DNA of 64,000 bases, from positions 178,572 to 242,571 of the forward strand of contig NZ_JTLD01000119.1 of the NCBI RefSeq assembly GCF_000798815.1. Direction: 5' to 3'. Position 1 is the stretch's first letter. Every line of letters begins with the position of its first letter. The notes beneath the pieces are model-generated. The model was not told where the DNA came from and did no database searches. It saw only the letters and a program-made list of their open reading frames with translations. Position numbers and translations under genes: made by a program. Of this stretch, positions 47,220 to 55,526 are shown one piece after another. The DNA is from Alistipes sp. ZOR0009. Its GTDB lineage: Bacteria > Bacteroidota > Bacteroidia > Bacteroidales > ZOR0009.

Positions 47220-47858
47220 CTAGATGGTTAACTCTTGTTCTTCACGAAGACGATTGGCAACTGTAAGTATTTCGGCAAATAGGAACATAACAAGTCCAAT
47301 TACCAGAGAGGTCGACCATACCTCTACGGTTATCCGGTAACCTTCTATCGTAATGGCGGAGTTGAGGTATTGGGCTTCGACGTACTGTAGTACGACGGCT
47401 ATTGCCTCCTTTAGTATGAGTAGTATTCCAATTATTCGGGCTCTCCTAATGTTTATGGCGGTCATCATCTGCCCTCTACCAATGGAGCTGGTTGTTTTCC
47501 ATATTAAGATGGAGAGGATTATGAAAATGGCGAGGGTAGAAATAGAGAAAACAGCCCTTACAACGCTAGCTACCGTGCTTTTGGGTGGATTCGTTAGGGT
47601 TACCATTGCTTGGCTTATGCTGAGTCCGCCTTTTATGGTTCCGTTATTTGTTATCGGAGATCCAATTCCATGATTGGTAGCCTCTAGGTTTACAACATGA
47701 AACGAGGTTGAGACTTTGGCTTTTTCTTCATATTCGGCCATTTGCCATCCGGCAGTAAACCCTTTGGCAAAGTTTCCAAAGAAGGATACTGCGAGTAGAA
47801 AAATGATGCCAATGTTAAGAATCCTAACCCGACGAAGAAGTCGTTTATCTATTTTCAT
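47220..47858 (-). CDS. DUF2975 membrane protein
   Basis: A 212-aa protein with four membrane helices (near 12-30, 100-118, 145-165 and 180-200) and an extracytoplasmic loop between the first and second. The layout and adjacency to a YozG-like regulator mark it as DUF2975. Function unknown; possibly a membrane sensor or partner of the regulator. Confidence 0.85.
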   Translation of the reverse strand: MKIDKRLLRRVRILNIGIIFLLAVSFFGNFAKGFTAGWQMAEYEEKAKVSTSFHVVNLEATNHGIGSPITNNGTIKGGLSISQAMVTLTNPPKSTVASVVRAVFSISTLAIFIILSILIWKTTSSIGRGQMMTAINIRRARIIGILLILKEAIAVVLQYVEAQYLNSAITIEGYRITVEVWSTSLVIGLVMFLFAEILTVANRLREEQELTI

Positions 47859-48127
47859 AAAATATTTATCGAAAAACGATATAAAAGTAGATATTGTTTT
47901 ATTATGTGCAATACCCTATCCGAAGATTTAACACAGGCATGCCGCACTTTTTTTCTCTTCTCTGCTGTAGAATAGGCTAGAGGACGAATAGCGGGCTTGC
48001 TCCTTTTGGTGCTAAGCGTAGAAATTTAGTTGCGGAATTCTTTTAGCTTAGAAGGCTAGGGGTATCAGCAGCTGGTTGCTTGCAAACCGGAGTCGACGTT
48101 CATTATTCGGCTCTGCTAGGGGATGTT

Positions 48128-48259
48128 TTATAAAATTGCAGGTAAAATATGCTTCCCGAAAAATACTCCAGCGGTGTATACTAAGCACATTGCTGCTACT
48201 GAAAGGCATATAGCCAAGAATAGAACTCGGTCTTGCTCTGAAAGAATGGTAGTTTTCAT
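48128..48259 (-). CDS. Candidate 43-aa single-pass membrane protein
   Basis: An open frame too short for routine calling: start MKTTILSEQDRVLFLAICLS, then a hydrophobic stretch (FLAICLSVAAMCLVYTAGVFF), a GKH turn and PAIL at the end. The charged N-terminus followed by one 21-residue hydrophobic helix fits a small membrane protein. It is the only sensible frame in the 650 bases between the DUF2975 and FN3-like genes. Coding is inferred from composition alone. Confidence 0.4.
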   Translation of the reverse strand: MKTTILSEQDRVLFLAICLSVAAMCLVYTAGVFFGKHILPAIL

Positions 48260-48444
48260 ATTTTAGGTGATCTGATAATTTTATAAAAATGGTTCTGCCA
48301 ATTTATAAATTATTCCTGCATGTATGTATGGGGGCTACTCAAATCTTAAATTTTTAGCGGATACAGGTTGTCTGGTTCTTTCTATTTTACATTCGATTCG
48401 TTTGCCCTCGCACATTCTGTTGGATGTGCCCTCTATAAATAACA

Positions 48445-48469
48445 GCAGCACCCGATATACAGGTGCTGC
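48445..48469 (-). terminator. Probable terminator of the FN3-like gene
   Basis: GCAGCACC / GGTGCTGC with a 9-base loop, 37 bases past the stop on the minus strand. The following sequence is TTATTTATAG, only moderately T-rich. A second small palindrome, ACCGTGC-AA-GCACGGT, overlaps the stop codon. Confidence 0.45.
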
Positions 48470-48505
48470 CTACAATTCAAAAGTTGTTGCAAACCTCTCT
48501 CCACA

Positions 48506-49132
48506 CTACCGTGCAAGCACGGTAATAATATCGCTATATACAGGCTTGCTGTCTGGACCAATGTAGGCGCAGCGGCAGCTGTACTCGTTACCATGTTTAA
48601 ATCCGCTAATAGATATTTTACTCGAAGTCGAACTTACGGATGTCCAAGTATTCATATCCGAGGAATCGGAAGGAATGGAGGTGTAGTAGAACACATAAAA
48701 ACGGGCATTTTTGTTCGCTTTAACAGAGAAGTTTAGATCGCCGTTATTAACGCCATCTTCCACCTTAAAGTTGGTTGGCTTCTCAGGAGTCTTACCCCTT
48801 TCTGGTTCCTTAACGAGTAAAAAACCGGTAGAAGCAATCTTTTCCTTGTCTCCACCTACCTTCATGTTTACATTTATGGCAGTGGTTGATAGCCAATCGA
48901 GAACGCTACTTTTTGATTCATTCTTTTGCATTATATCAAAAGAGGTTCCGTCAATAGATTTGACCAGCTTTGCATCAAAGTCGTCCTTTCTTCTTTTACC
49001 TTCGGCCAACTCCTCAGCAGTTAGTGTTACAAATGGATTGTTGGTTAAACGTTGAAGCACGTTTTCTGTAAATGGGCCAACTTCTCCATCCTTCAAATGT
49101 AAATAGGACCGAATCACTGAAATTTTAGTCAT
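48506..49132 (-). CDS. Hypothetical protein with C-terminal fibronectin-III-like domain
   Basis: A 208-aa protein with no signal peptide. Residues 1-110 are mixed (YLHLKDGEVGPFTENVLQRL) and unrecognised. The C-terminal ~95 residues follow a fibronectin type III pattern (PTNFKVEDGVNNGDLNFSVKA, then FYVFYYTSIP, and ISGFKHGNEYSCRCAYIGPD). Similar short FN3 proteins are frequent hypotheticals in Bacteroidota. No functional clue from neighbours. Confidence 0.6.
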   Translation of the reverse strand: MTKISVIRSYLHLKDGEVGPFTENVLQRLTNNPFVTLTAEELAEGKRRKDDFDAKLVKSIDGTSFDIMQKNESKSSVLDWLSTTAINVNMKVGGDKEKIASTGFLLVKEPERGKTPEKPTNFKVEDGVNNGDLNFSVKANKNARFYVFYYTSIPSDSSDMNTWTSVSSTSSKISISGFKHGNEYSCRCAYIGPDSKPVYSDIITVLAR

Positions 49133-49458
49133 CCTTCAAACTTTTTTGTGATTTATACTTTATTCATATTTAAAAACAGCGGCAGTTTTTATTTGGTTCA
49201 TTTTTAGGTCTATTTTTTTTGATGGTAAAAATTGTATTTAAATAGGCGAAGGTGCTGGTTGTCCTGTTTCTCCTTTTTGCAGCAGCTGCTGGTGCTTTTT
49301 CTTTTGTGCTTGGTTTTATTTTTACGGCGGAATGGAGTAAATGAGGGATGTTACGAACTTTATTTATTTAGATGTACCGTATTCTGTATCGATAGGTTCC
49401 GTGATATTTGCTGTCTAGTATTTCTTAGTATCCTATTTGCTTACTGCTTAGGTTGCGT

Positions 49459-49752
49459 CATCTTTGATCTTAGTTGTCGCATATATGGTCTTATTTGCGC
49501 CATCTTTGATCTTAGTTGCCGCATATATGGTCTTATTTGCGTCATCTTTGATCTTAGTTGTCGCATATATGGTCTTATTTGCGTCATCTTTGATCTTAGT
49601 TGTCGCATATATGGTCTTATCTGCGCCATCTTTGATCTTAGTTGTCTCATATATGGTCTTATTTGTGTCATCTTTGATCTTAGTTGTCGCATATATGGTC
49701 TTGTTTGCGCCATCTTTGATCTTAGTTGTCGCATATATGGTCTTATTTGCGT
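49459..49752. repeat. Seven tandem copies of a 42-bp repeat
   Basis: Units start at 49459, 49501, 49543, 49585, 49627, 49669 and 49711, each beginning CATCTTTGATCTTAGTTG and differing by only a few C/T or G/A changes. An eighth copy breaks off after CATC at 49753 and is followed by an inverted half-unit (GATCAAAGATGACG, 49760-49773). As 42 is a multiple of 3 and the unit has few stops, several frames stay open on both strands; I do not consider them genes. Confidence 0.95.
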
Positions 49753-49856
49753 CATCCTAGATCAAAGATGACGTATTTGTTGGAGGGTATTTGCGCGACA
49801 GATGGACTGCTTATGGAGATAAGCGTCTGGGACAGACGTAGGGGGAAGGTGCTAGG

Positions 49857-51191
49857 CTACCTCTCTACATGTAGATGCTGCAGGGTTTCTCCTCTTTTTT
49901 CGTTTTCCCATTCGCTGTTGCATAGGCTGGTAGGGATGTAGCTTTGCGCCTTTTGGGGCGTATAGGCCTCCTTTCTTGCAATTCGTGTCTCCTTTTTGTC
50001 GAAGCTAAAGTTGCTGAGGCTGACGGTATGGTAGGTGTAGCATACGTATTTGAGGCTTTTGGTCATTATCTCCATTCTTGTTGGATACGTTTTGCCGTCC
50101 ATCTCCTCGTAAAAAATGGTGATGTTTTCGTAGCTGGGACTTTTACTAAAGGGGAATAGGGTTTGCTTGTGCTCCATTTTTAGGATGGCGTTGGTGCCTT
50201 TGTCTATAATAAAGGTGGCCTGTATGGGGGTGGGATTCCCATTTTTGAAGCTCCTTCGTAGTCTGCTAAAGAATATGCTGTCGTACTGGCTCTCGGTGCA
50301 AACAAAAAGCTTGTTCGATGGGGTGTAGCCCGTTCTCTCCTTGTTCTCTGCTAGGAGCTTGGCGTACTTGTTTCGTAGCTCGGTTTCGGGTAGGAGGTAG
50401 TCGTAGTTTACGCCATTTACATTTTGGACCTTGATGACGTAGGCCGGTTTGCTGTTGTATAGGGTGTCCTTATCTACTCTAAAGTGGCCGTTATTGAAGA
50501 AGTCGCGCCCAAAGTAGGAGACTCTAAGTGGGGCCGAGTCTACGGGGCATTCGGATGCTCTTATATAGTCGTACCTAAGGTAGTCGTAGTAGCTTTTTAT
50601 GAGTAAGGTGGTGTAGCATAGGCTATCGGCTACGTTGCTTATCTGTGCGCTGGCTATTCTTATCCTGTCGTCCTCGAATCGGGAGCCTAACCCCTGCGAG
50701 TTTAGCGTTCCGCTAACCTTTCGGCAGCCTAGCAGGGCCCTGGTGCTGTCGTTAAAGAGGTAGCTGCATATCTCGATATCGGCCGCAAAGTATTTTTTGT
50801 TGTAGTTCTTTCTGAATCGCTTGGTGGCTGTTCGTACAATTTCTTTTGCCATCCTATCTACGGTAACCACCACCTCCTTTATGTTTTCGGCTTTGGGATG
50901 TAGGGCGATGGTTGGCTGCGCGGCTACCTCGTGTGGCCTTACTACCAGCGTTTCGTACCCAACGCACGAAATAACCAGCGTCTCGTTGGATGAAATACTC
51001 TGCATGCTGATGGAGAATTGCCCATGTCGGCCTGTTTTAGTAATGGTGTTGGTGCGGCTATTTAGCGAAATGCTCGCATTCACAACCGGTTCCTTTGTTT
51101 CGGAATCTACAACCTTAGCGGTAAGGTTGGCTTGGCCGTGCGATGTGGTATAGATTAGGCAAAATAGGGCTGCTGTAAACAGTTTGTACAT
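49857..51191 (-). CDS. CarboxypepD_reg-like secreted protein
   Basis: A 444-aa protein with a signal peptide (MYKLFTAALFCLIYTTSHGQ). Residues about 22-105 form a carboxypeptidase-regulatory-like domain (LTAKVVDSETKEPVVNASISL, in part) with the SCVGYET segment common to these folds. The rest (AKEIVRTATKRFRKNYNKKY and beta-rich sequence) resembles the first part of DUF5686-type proteins but stops before the barrel, so it is shorter than the 791-aa relative at 3771-6146. Probably periplasmic or outer-membrane associated; function unknown. Confidence 0.7.
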   Translation of the reverse strand: MYKLFTAALFCLIYTTSHGQANLTAKVVDSETKEPVVNASISLNSRTNTITKTGRHGQFSISMQSISSNETLVISCVGYETLVVRPHEVAAQPTIALHPKAENIKEVVVTVDRMAKEIVRTATKRFRKNYNKKYFAADIEICSYLFNDSTRALLGCRKVSGTLNSQGLGSRFEDDRIRIASAQISNVADSLCYTTLLIKSYYDYLRYDYIRASECPVDSAPLRVSYFGRDFFNNGHFRVDKDTLYNSKPAYVIKVQNVNGVNYDYLLPETELRNKYAKLLAENKERTGYTPSNKLFVCTESQYDSIFFSRLRRSFKNGNPTPIQATFIIDKGTNAILKMEHKQTLFPFSKSPSYENITIFYEEMDGKTYPTRMEIMTKSLKYVCYTYHTVSLSNFSFDKKETRIARKEAYTPQKAQSYIPTSLCNSEWENEKRGETLQHLHVER

Positions 51192-51423
51192 GGTGCGATA
51201 TGGTTTACTAAATGAGATATAAGAAATGTAACCGATATTTTATGGGGCTAATATATAAAAAAAGGAGCGCAGGTGTGCTGTTTGGAGGTTGTTGCTTGTT
51301 GAGGTTTCCTTTTTGGTGGGAGTAAACGGGCTGTGGGGAATAAGCTGAAAACTTTTTTCTCTTGCGTTGTAACATTTCAAATTTGGCTGCATCCAAAGGG
51401 AAACTTTTAAAAAACGAACTGCT

Positions 51424-52263
51424 ATGAAAAATATTCTGATGACATCTGTTCTGGTTTTGATATCTTTTTTGGGGTTGGCGCAGCATAAGGCTATCGAGGT
51501 GGTAAAGGTTGGCAAGGGGAGTCCCGTTGTGCTGCTTCCGGGATTTGGTTGTCCGGGTGCGGTGTGGAACGAAACGGTTGCCCAGCTCTCTAAAACGCAC
51601 GAATGCCATGTGGTTAGCTACGCCGGATTTAATGGAATTGCTCCGCTGGATACGCTTTGGCTTTCGTCGGTTGAAAAGGGGGTAGCGGAGTACATCGAGT
51701 CGAAGCGGCTAAAGAATGTTACGGTGATAGGCCATAGCATGGGAGGCACGCTGGGGCTGATGCTGTGCCAGAATCAGAAGGAGCGGGTAAAGAAGCTGGT
51801 AGTTGTGGATATGCTTCCCTGTATTGGCGTGATGATGATCCCCAACTTTAAGCCCGAATATGCTACCTACGATAATCCCTACAACAAGCAGCTGCTGGCA
51901 ATGGATTCGACGGCGTTCCGTGGCATGCAAACGCAGATGGTAGCCAACATGTGCACCGATAAAGCTCGTCAGGAGCAAATCATTAGCTGGATGATGAAGG
52001 CTGATAGGAAGACTTACGTGTATGGCTATACCGATTTGATGCGGGTAGACCTTCGCGAGGCGGTGGGCAGCATAGAGCAGCCGGTGCTTATACTTGCGGC
52101 CGGTAAGTATCCATCAAAGGAGCAAATTCTGAAGGCGTACGACGAGCAGTATGCCAAGCTAAAGGGGAAAACTATTAAGTTTGTGGATGGATCGACCCAC
52201 TTTGTGATGTACGATAAGCCGGAGGTGATGATGGGTGAGGTAAACCAATTTCTAGCTAAATAG
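51424..52263 (+). CDS. Secreted alpha/beta-hydrolase
   Basis: A 279-aa protein with a signal peptide (ILMTSVLVLISFLGLAQ). The fold is clear: oxyanion-hole region VVLLPGFGCPGAVWNETV near 35, nucleophile elbow VIGHSMGGTLGLML near 103 (Ser in GHSMGG) and catalytic His in FVDGSTHFVMYDKP near 262. Substrate unknown, probably an ester or lactone. It lies 15 bases before an ECF sigma factor in the same direction, so the hydrolase may share its control. Confidence 0.87.
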   Translation: MKNILMTSVLVLISFLGLAQHKAIEVVKVGKGSPVVLLPGFGCPGAVWNETVAQLSKTHECHVVSYAGFNGIAPLDTLWLSSVEKGVAEYIESKRLKNVTVIGHSMGGTLGLMLCQNQKERVKKLVVVDMLPCIGVMMIPNFKPEYATYDNPYNKQLLAMDSTAFRGMQTQMVANMCTDKARQEQIISWMMKADRKTYVYGYTDLMRVDLREAVGSIEQPVLILAAGKYPSKEQILKAYDEQYAKLKGKTIKFVDGSTHFVMYDKPEVMMGEVNQFLAK

Positions 52264-52278
52264 TAACTCTTTAGATTA

Positions 52279-52773
52279 ATGGATAGGGACTTTTTTCAGG
52301 AGCTTTATGCGCAGTACTATCCGAACATTTACCGCCTGTGCTTAGGATACGTAAAAGGGAATGGCAGCTTAGCTGCCGACCTTGCACAGGAGGTGTTTAT
52401 CAATGTTTGGGAAAAGTACGACAGCTTTAAAGGGGAGTGCCAGGTGAGCACTTGGCTATACCGGATTGCGGTAAACTGCAGCTTAACGGAGATTAGGCGC
52501 AACAAGAGCTACCAGAATCGGATACAGACCTATGAGGCTCCAGAGGGCGATTCGGCCGAAAAGCAGCATAGCGATAACGACCTGCTAAACCGATGCATTG
52601 CTAAGCTCGACGAACCCGATCGTATCTTGGCAACGCTGGTGCTGGAGGGGCTGCCCCAGCAGGAAATCGCCTCGATTCTTGGTCTTAGCGATAGCAATAC
52701 CAGGGTTAAGGTGCATAGGTTAAAGGAAAAGCTAAGGGCTACGTATCTTACGCTTTCGGAGAGTGGTTACTAG
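52279..52773 (+). CDS. ECF-type RNA polymerase sigma factor
   Basis: A 164-aa sigma-70-family protein. Region 2: LYAQYYPNIYRLCLGYVKGN, then DLAQEVFINVWEKYDSF and STWLYRIAVNC. Region 4: LPQQEIASILGLSDSNTRVKVHRLKEKL with the DNA-binding helix-turn-helix. There is no domain between the two. It is 15 bases upstream of a small membrane protein that may be its anti-sigma factor. Confidence 0.93.
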   Translation: MDRDFFQELYAQYYPNIYRLCLGYVKGNGSLAADLAQEVFINVWEKYDSFKGECQVSTWLYRIAVNCSLTEIRRNKSYQNRIQTYEAPEGDSAEKQHSDNDLLNRCIAKLDEPDRILATLVLEGLPQQEIASILGLSDSNTRVKVHRLKEKLRATYLTLSESGY

Positions 52774-52788
52774 TAAAAAAGTATTGAA

Positions 52789-53391
52789 ATGGAGCATAAT
52801 AACGAATTTGATGATATGATGGCTGGCTGGAAAAGGCAGCCTATTCCTAAGCCAACGGTTGATGCAGGTAGTGTTGCAGCCCTTGCCAAGCGTAGGGTGG
52901 GCAGCTCGAGGAGAAAGCACGTTGCCACCATAGCCGTGCTGGGGGCCACCCTTCTTGTGGTGCTTGGTTTTTCGCTTTATGTCGGATACGCAAACCTTCA
53001 GTTTGTGCTGGGGGTAGGGCTAATGATGCTGATGCTGGCCATCCGGATTGGGGTTGAGGTACGTAGCCGCCAGCTGCTGCAACGTTTGGATAGCTCGGAA
53101 GTAACGAGCAGCTATCTTAGGGAGCTTACCCTGTTTTACCAGCAACGTAGGCGCATACATGGGGCGTTTACCTACCTCGTTTTTGGATTGTACGTTGCCG
53201 GATTCTGTGTGCTGCTGCCGCTGTTTAAGCAAACGCTTCCCTACGGATTCTTTATCTATATCGCCATATCGGGTGTGGTTATCTTTGCGGTGCTGCTGGT
53301 TTACATCCGCAAAAAAACGGTAGCCGAGTTAAAGGAGCTGCAGGCTACCATCTACGACCTGAAAGGGGTAAGCCAGGAGCTTAATGGCTAA
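52789..53391 (+). CDS. Membrane protein, candidate anti-sigma partner
   Basis: A 200-aa protein with a cytoplasmic N-terminus of about 42 residues (FDDMMAGWKRQPIPKPTVDA), two membrane helices near 45-85, a central basic/helical segment and two more helices near 125-165. It does not show a zinc anti-sigma motif (HxxxCxxC). Being translated directly after an ECF sigma gene, it may bind the sigma at the membrane, but this is inferred only from position. Confidence 0.6.
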   Translation: MEHNNEFDDMMAGWKRQPIPKPTVDAGSVAALAKRRVGSSRRKHVATIAVLGATLLVVLGFSLYVGYANLQFVLGVGLMMLMLAIRIGVEVRSRQLLQRLDSSEVTSSYLRELTLFYQQRRRIHGAFTYLVFGLYVAGFCVLLPLFKQTLPYGFFIYIAISGVVIFAVLLVYIRKKTVAELKELQATIYDLKGVSQELNG

Positions 53392-53504
53392 CGCCAAGGT
53401 GGCGCTTGTCCGAGGTGTGCTCAATACGCCTTTATCTCTAAAATCTTCATCTAACGGTCGTAGAGGCCAGGGATTTCGCTTTTAAGACTACGCGCTTACC
53501 GTTA

Positions 53505-53700
53505 AGAGACGCATGCAATGCGTCTCTACCCTGCTACGCCCATAAAACGATGGTAGAGACGCGATGCTCGCGTCTCCATGCTGCTTCATGAAATGCCTTT
53601 TCACCCAATAGCAGCCGTCAAATCTTCCATCAAAAAGCGATAGGATGGTAAACGCGAAATCCCATCAGCATAGAGGCACTATACAGGTGCCTCTATGCTG
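53505..53700. repeat. Cluster of three intergenic palindromes
   Basis: In the 413-base gap between convergent genes: AGAGACGCAT-GCA-ATGCGTCTCT at 53505-53527; GAGACGCGA-TGC-TCGCGTCTC at 53556-53576; and the 14-bp stem CAGCATAGAGGCAC / GTGCCTCTATGCTG at 53666-53700 with a 7-base loop. The first two share the GAGACGC arm. None has a T-run, so these look like REP-type palindromes rather than terminators. The rest of the gap shows no gene. Confidence 0.75.
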
Positions 53701-53804
53701 CATGTTAGAGCTCTCTTTCCTTCCATGTTGGCATATAGTTCTTTGCGATGGTAATGCCGGCCTTCTAAAAGCAGGTCATCTTAAAGAATAACCCCCAACC
53801 TGCG

Positions 53805-55526
53805 CTAACTGAGTTGCTTTATATGGAGCTTACTTAAATCGATCACCGTGTCGAAGTAGGGGGTAAGGCTTTGGCGGTGGGTTACGAAAAGGATTGTAAG
53901 CTCATCCTTCAGGAGTAGGAGGTTTTCCATAATCTGCTGCTCCGTTTTGGCGTCTAATGCCGATGTGGCCTCGTCCAGAAGCAGCACCTTGGGCGATTTT
54001 AGCAGCACTCTGGCTAAGGCTAGGCGTTGTCTTTCGCCTCCCGAGAAGTGGAAGTGGTAGTTGGCAATGGAGGTGTCTAACCCTTTGGGTTCTCTCTCCA
54101 CAACACTCCGTGCATTAACCCTACCGAGCACCGAGTAGATTTGCTCATCGCTAATGCTGGCGGCCGAATCCCAAATTAGATTTTCGCGAATGGTACCATC
54201 CACAAAGAAGGAGTCTTGGGGCAGATAGCCAATGGTCGATTGCCATTCGCCAACGTTTTGTGCCGTTAAGCGGGTGTCACCTACGGCAATAAAGCCATCA
54301 GTGGGTGTTAGTAGTCCGGATATTAGGTCGATAAGCGTGGTCTTACCCTGTCCCGATGCGCCAACAATGCCCGTTATGCTGTTAGGTGCAATGGTAAGGT
54401 TTAGGTGGCTAAGGATGTTACGCTCTCCGTTGTACGAAAAGGATACGTCGCTTAGGCTGATGCTCCCGTTGATGGAGGAGGCTCCTGTATGCTGCTGCTG
54501 GCGTAGGCTATTTTCGGTAAGGCTCTCATCCACTTCGATAACCAGCGCCACCGATTTTTGGGTGGATAGCATCATGTTGAGCTCGCTGTTGGCGCTTACA
54601 AAGAGCGGGAACAGGCGGGCAAAGAGTATGGTTAGCACAAAGATGGAGGAGAGAGGTAGGTTGTCGATTTTATAGCCCATGTACACGATAACCACCAGCG
54701 CTACAACGCCCGCTAGGGTAAAAAGGAGCTGCGACTTGGCTCGGTTTACCGATTGGCGGTTTTGGATGGCGCGCATGCTCTGGTTGGTGGCGTTAAACCT
54801 GTCGGAGTAGAACTTTTCGGAGTTGTGAATCTTGGCCTGCTTTACCATTGTCCAGAAGTCGTCTATCTCCTTAAGCATCTTGCGGGCTACTCCAATGTTT
54901 CGTTCGCCTAGCGAGAGCGCTTCGCCAAGAAATCTGCGTAGAAGAAAGAAGGTGACGATGCCAACCCCCATTACCAAGAGCGTAAAGCTTACCGAAATGG
55001 CGAGCGATACCATAACGTGGGCTCCAATAATGATAAGGGCCGAGGTAAAGCGCATCAGCGAGTAGTAGTAGGAGGTAACTTTGGGTATTTCGTTGGATAT
55101 TACCTGTATGTGGTTGTGCTTGCTGCGGCTGTTAATGGTTAGCCAGTCGCAGCTAATAATCTTTCTGAACAGGCGCGTACGCGTTTCGTATATAAACCCC
55201 TGCTCGTACTCCGACTGCATAAGCGCTTTAAGGTAGGTAAGGTAGGTGGTAAGCAGTATGATGAAGATGAAAATGGCTAGTACATACTCGATGCTTAGCT
55301 CTATCCCCATTTTGTGGGCTATGTTGCCTAGCCACTGGCTCACTCCTGATTCGTTGGTATGCCCGTTGTCGGTGTTAAGTAGGCTAAGTAGCGGAATAAG
55401 CATTACAATACCCGCCCCTTGGTTAACACCCAGTAAAAGCGTGATGATGAATAGCAAAACGAGCCTTCGAGGATGATACCTGTAGAAGAATTTGAGATTT
55501 TGGGCTATAGATGTATGGCTAGGCAT
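53805..55526 (-). CDS. ABC exporter of the lasso-peptide cluster (LasD-like)
   Basis: A 573-aa half-transporter: six membrane helices (about 25-320) fused to an ATPase domain. Walker A GASGQGKTT near 388, signature FSGGERQRLALARVLL near 490, Walker B VLLLDEATSALD near 510 and switch FVTHRQ. It would export the finished peptide and supply self-protection, as D proteins do in lasso pathways. It has no peptidase domain, consistent with leader removal by the separate B2 protein. Its start overlaps the nucleotidyltransferase stop by 8 bases; it is the last gene of the leftward operon. Confidence 0.9.
   Translation of the reverse strand: MPSHTSIAQNLKFFYRYHPRRLVLLFIITLLLGVNQGAGIVMLIPLLSLLNTDNGHTNESGVSQWLGNIAHKMGIELSIEYVLAIFIFIILLTTYLTYLKALMQSEYEQGFIYETRTRLFRKIISCDWLTINSRSKHNHIQVISNEIPKVTSYYYSLMRFTSALIIIGAHVMVSLAISVSFTLLVMGVGIVTFFLLRRFLGEALSLGERNIGVARKMLKEIDDFWTMVKQAKIHNSEKFYSDRFNATNQSMRAIQNRQSVNRAKSQLLFTLAGVVALVVIVYMGYKIDNLPLSSIFVLTILFARLFPLFVSANSELNMMLSTQKSVALVIEVDESLTENSLRQQQHTGASSINGSISLSDVSFSYNGERNILSHLNLTIAPNSITGIVGASGQGKTTLIDLISGLLTPTDGFIAVGDTRLTAQNVGEWQSTIGYLPQDSFFVDGTIRENLIWDSAASISDEQIYSVLGRVNARSVVEREPKGLDTSIANYHFHFSGGERQRLALARVLLKSPKVLLLDEATSALDAKTEQQIMENLLLLKDELTILFVTHRQSLTPYFDTVIDLSKLHIKQLS

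Noticed and set aside
48324..48566. 80-codon plus-strand frame in the gap before the FN3-like gene
   Set aside because: It overlaps the 3' end of that gene and contains the probable terminator; no family resemblance.
49232..49771. Long open frames on both strands across the 42-bp repeat array
   Set aside because: They are a by-product of a 42-bp (14-codon) tandem unit lacking stops in several frames; sequence is low-complexity and no start context or homology is evident.
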